Assembly (NCBI RefSeq): GCF_004571135.1
Contig: NZ_SPSB01000002.1
Coordinates: 682,001 to 746,000 of the forward strand
DNA: 64,000 nucleotides
Direction: 5' to 3'
DNA from: Algoriphagus kandeliae
GTDB taxonomy: Bacteria > Bacteroidota > Bacteroidia > Cytophagales > Cyclobacteriaceae
Part shown: positions 61,376-64,000 of the stretch, in pieces
Numbering within the stretch: the first letter of the stretch is position 1
Layout of the letters: each line of letters starts with the position of its first letter
Position numbers and translations under genes: made by a program
The notes under the pieces: generated by a model
The model's database searches: none
The model's input: the letters and a program-made list of their open reading frames with translations, nothing else
Told to the model about the DNA's origin: nothing

Positions 61376-62587
61376 ATGCTATATCCGATTTTTGAATATT
61401 TAGACCAAGTATTGGATTTTCCGGGAGCGGGAGTGTTCCGCTATATTTCTTTCCGGGCTGGCATGGCAGCATTGGTTTCGCTGATCATTACGATCACCTT
61501 TGGAAATCACATCATCAATTGGATCAGAAATAAGCAAATCGGAGAGACCGTCCGAGACTTAGGGTTGGAAGGGCAGGCTCAGAAAAAAGGAACTCCAACC
61601 ATGGGAGGCTTGATGATAATTGCGGCGATTGTGATCCCAACTCTACTTTTCGGAGATCTAGACAATATTTACATCATTCTGCTGCTAGTTACCACTGTTT
61701 GGTTGGGAGGAATTGGGTTTGTGGATGATTACATCAAGGTTTTCAAGAAGAATAAGGAAGGGCTGAAAGGTCGCTTCAAAATCGTGGGTCAAATCGGAAT
61801 TGGAGTGATTGTAGGGGCTACACTTTATTTCCATGAAGATGTGGTAATCCGTGAGTTTTCTACACCTGTTTCAGTAGAAAGTGGGGTAGTTGAAACTCCC
61901 GCATTTCAGGATGTGAAAGCCTTGAAAACAACGATTCCATTCGTCAAAAACAATGAGTTGGATTACGAAAGATTGCTTGGGTTTTTGGGTGAGTCAGTAA
62001 CTCCAATTCTCTACATTTTGGTAGTGATTTTCATTATCACAGCGGTATCCAATGGGGCGAATATCACTGATGGAATAGATGGGCTCGCAGCCGGAACTTC
62101 GGCAATCATTGGTCTGACCATCGCCATTTTTGCTTACCTCAGCGGTAATGCCATTTTCTCTCAATACCTGAATATCATGTATATCCCCAACTCAGGGGAG
62201 CTGGTGATTTTTGCATCTGCCTTTATTGGAGCATGTATTGGATTCCTTTGGTACAATGCCTATCCGGCCCAGGTTTTTATGGGAGATACAGGGTCCTTGA
62301 TGTTGGGTGGGGCGATTGCGGTCATGGCCTTGACACTTCGAAAAGAACTTTTGATTCCGATCATGTGCGGGATTTTCGTGATCGAAAATCTTAGCGTGGT
62401 TTTGCAGGTCAGCTACTTCAAATACACAAAAAAGAAATTTGGGGAAGGGCGTCGGATTTTCTTGATGTCTCCTTTGCACCATCATTATCAAAAGAAAAAT
62501 ATTCCTGAGGCAAAAATCGTCACCCGTTTTTGGATTGTGGGGATTTTACTGGCAGTCATTACACTAGCAACCTTGAAATTGAGATAA
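61376..62587 (+). CDS. mraY: Phospho-N-acetylmuramoyl-pentapeptide transferase
   Basis: Makes lipid I at the cytoplasmic membrane. The 403-residue protein has about ten membrane helices, [12 protein letters not shown], the catalytic Asp pair region [24 protein letters not shown], and [11 protein letters not shown]. Between the fourth and fifth helices there is an insertion of about 50 residues ([20 protein letters not shown]), usual for Bacteroidota MraY, which should face the periplasm. Confidence 0.96.
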   Translation: MLYPIFEYLDQVLDFPGAGVFRYISFRAGMAALVSLIITITFGNHIINWIRNKQIGETVRDLGLEGQAQKKGTPTMGGLMIIAAIVIPTLLFGDLDNIYIILLLVTTVWLGGIGFVDDYIKVFKKNKEGLKGRFKIVGQIGIGVIVGATLYFHEDVVIREFSTPVSVESGVVETPAFQDVKALKTTIPFVKNNELDYERLLGFLGESVTPILYILVVIFIITAVSNGANITDGIDGLAAGTSAIIGLTIAIFAYLSGNAIFSQYLNIMYIPNSGELVIFASAFIGACIGFLWYNAYPAQVFMGDTGSLMLGGAIAVMALTLRKELLIPIMCGIFVIENLSVVLQVSYFKYTKKKFGEGRRIFLMSPLHHHYQKKNIPEAKIVTRFWIVGILLAVITLATLKLR

Positions 62588-62590
62588 ACC

Positions 62591-63940
62591 TTGAAAAACG
62601 TAGCCATCATAGGAGCAGGAGAAAGTGGATTGGGAGCAGCATTGCTAGCCCAGCGGATAGGCTATGGGGTATTCGTAAGTGATGCTGGTCAGATTAGTGC
62701 GGATCGTAAGCAAAGGCTTATTGATGCGGGAATTGAATTTGAAGAGGGCCATCATTCAGAAGAAAGGATTCTTGATGTGGATTTGATTGTCAAGAGTCCA
62801 GGAATTTCTTTCCAAGTGCCTATTATTCAAAAAGCACTTGATAAGGGTTTGGCAGTAGTGGATGAATTGGAGTTGGCGCACCATTTTTCAAATGGAAAAG
62901 TCATTGCGATCACAGGAACAAATGGTAAAACTACGACTACCTTATTGACTTACCATTTGCTAAAAGAAGCAGGTCTAAATGTAGGTCTAGCGGGTAATGT
63001 TGGTCATAGTTGGGCTGCTCAATTATTGGAGTCGGATAAAGATTGGTGGGTGATTGAAACTAGCAGTTTTCAAATTGACGGTTTCCAGACATTCCATCCT
63101 CATATCGCTATGCTGACCAATATTACCCCGGATCACCTGGATCGATATGAGTACAAAATCGATAATTACGTTGCTTCTAAATTCCGATTGTTCATCAATC
63201 AGAAGAAGCAGGACTATGCGCTATTCCTAAACGAAGATTCGCTAAGCCAAAAAGGATTGGCTTCTTCGAAAATCCGAGCTAAGAAGGTTTTTATTTCTCT
63301 AAATGAAAAAGATGCTAGCAGCTTCTTGGATGGAGAGATGCTTCATATCGGAATTGGGGATGAGCCGATTCAAATTTCCAAGGAACTACTTCCGATTCAA
63401 GGGAAGCATAATGTTCTCAATGCACTTTTTGCTATTTCTGCAGCTCGATTGGCAGGATTAAGTCAGGAGGAAATTGAAAAGGGTATCAAGACTTTCCAAA
63501 ATGCTCCTCATCGCATGGAAAAAGTGTCCGAACTAGATGGTGTAGTCTATGTGAATGATAGTAAGGGTACCAATGTGGAAGCGACTGCTTATGCACTGGA
63601 AAGCTATCCTTCGGGAATTATCTGGATAGCAGGAGGTGTGGACAAAGGAAATGATTATTCCTCCATTCTCCCATTAATCCAAGGAAGGGTAAAAGCCTTG
63701 ATTTGCCTTGGAAAGGATAATCAAAAGCTTCTAAAAGCATTTAACGGAGTCATTCCTGTCATTCGGGAAACTCAAAATATTCAGGAAGCAATCGCATGGG
63801 GAAGGGAATTGTCCCAGCCTGGAGATGTGGTATTGCTTTCGCCTGCCTGTGCCAGTTTTGATCTTTTCAAAAACTATGAGGACCGAGGCAATCAGTTTAG
63901 AGAGGGAGTGTTGAACCTTAAAATGAAAATCAGCGCATGA
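62591..63940 (+). CDS. murD: UDP-N-acetylmuramoylalanine-D-glutamate ligase
   Basis: Adds D-Glu to UDP-MurNAc-L-Ala. The 449-residue Mur ligase has the N-terminal Rossmann motif VAIIGAGESGLGAALLA, the ATP loop [32 protein letters not shown], and the C-terminal domain with VYVNDSKGTNVEATAYAL and LLSPACASFDLFKNYEDRG. It begins with TTG, supported by the Rossmann motif directly after. It overlaps ftsW by 4 nt (ATGA). Confidence 0.96.
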   Translation: MKNVAIIGAGESGLGAALLAQRIGYGVFVSDAGQISADRKQRLIDAGIEFEEGHHSEERILDVDLIVKSPGISFQVPIIQKALDKGLAVVDELELAHHFSNGKVIAITGTNGKTTTTLLTYHLLKEAGLNVGLAGNVGHSWAAQLLESDKDWWVIETSSFQIDGFQTFHPHIAMLTNITPDHLDRYEYKIDNYVASKFRLFINQKKQDYALFLNEDSLSQKGLASSKIRAKKVFISLNEKDASSFLDGEMLHIGIGDEPIQISKELLPIQGKHNVLNALFAISAARLAGLSQEEIEKGIKTFQNAPHRMEKVSELDGVVYVNDSKGTNVEATAYALESYPSGIIWIAGGVDKGNDYSSILPLIQGRVKALICLGKDNQKLLKAFNGVIPVIRETQNIQEAIAWGRELSQPGDVVLLSPACASFDLFKNYEDRGNQFREGVLNLKMKISA

Positions 63941-64000
63941 GCCAATTTAAGTCATGGATCGATGAGCATTTCAAGGGAGATCCCATCATTTGGGGGATCG
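63937..64000 (+). CDS. ftsW: Cell division protein FtsW, N-terminus only (cut by window edge)
   Basis: An open frame starts with the ATG that overlaps the murD stop and encodes about 21 residues (MSQFKSWIDEHFKGDPIIWG) before the edge. The position after murD and the opening with a short amphipathic stretch before the first membrane helix fit FtsW, the septal glycan polymerase and partner of FtsI. Little else can be seen. Confidence 0.7.
   Translation, partial: MSQFKSWIDEHFKGDPIIWGI

Overview
The window looks like chromosome of a Bacteroidota bacterium, most likely Cytophagales/Cyclobacteriaceae and Algoriphagus-like. This is inferred from gene families and signals, not from a database match. 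The evidence is a SprE/PorW gliding and type IX secretion lipoprotein, an ECF sigma/FecR pair with an STN-domain protein, propeller lipoproteins, a YpdA-type reductase, an AtpB with a secreted N-terminal extension, promoters with the Bacteroidota -7 element TAnnTTTG, and few Shine-Dalgarno sites.

Layout. 1-6.2 kb (minus): uvrC (cut by the left edge), a bifunctional class A penicillin-binding protein, and sprE/porW. 6.3-12.1 kb (plus): an ATP synthase operon (atpZ/I-like, a small membrane protein, atpB, E, F, H, A, G) without atpD and atpC. 12.1-14.0 kb (plus): an AT-rich pair, an HNH nuclease and a methyltransferase-HIT fusion, resembling an accessory or defence module. 14.0-20.7 kb: DoxX, then a complete hydroxyproline catabolic operon (epimerase, D-hydroxyproline dehydrogenase, deaminase, 2-oxoglutarate semialdehyde dehydrogenase) with a divergent AraC regulator; every gap between its genes holds a palindromic repeat element. 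20.7-27.0 kb (minus): a PON-like esterase, then an ECF sigma/FecR operon whose targets are an STN/carboxypeptidase-regulatory/LA_2272-type repeat protein, a shorter paralogue and a DUF2807 lipoprotein. 27.2-38.6 kb: peptidases, an ABC transporter whose permease is fused to an M1 aminopeptidase, and an operon of a VOC lipoprotein, a DUF885 protein and an M20 hydrolase. 38.6-44.2 kb: a HigBA toxin-antitoxin module lying between two copies of the glpF 3' end, then glpF-glpK-glpD with a divergent DeoR regulator. 44.3-53.2 kb: mixed single genes and a 450 bp mosaic of dispersed repeats. 53.3-55.7 kb: a BlaI/M56 pair with a clear three-operator promoter. 56.0-64.0 kb: the division and cell wall (dcw) cluster mraZ-rsmH-ftsL-ftsI-murE-mraY-murD-ftsW, ftsW cut by the right edge.

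The genes work together as units. The atp genes build the Fo motor and part of F1. The hydroxyproline genes turn trans-4-hydroxy-L-proline into 2-oxoglutarate. The glp genes import glycerol and oxidise it to dihydroxyacetone phosphate. The dcw genes make and place peptidoglycan, with a BlaI-controlled protease gene just upstream.

Most worth following up are the HNH plus methyltransferase-HIT pair, the toxin-antitoxin insertion that duplicated the glpF tail, the inverted heptamer repeats in the hydroxyproline operon, and the sigma/FecR system that has a repeat protein where a TonB receptor is normally found. No tRNA, rRNA, CRISPR array, insertion sequence or phage gene was recognised.
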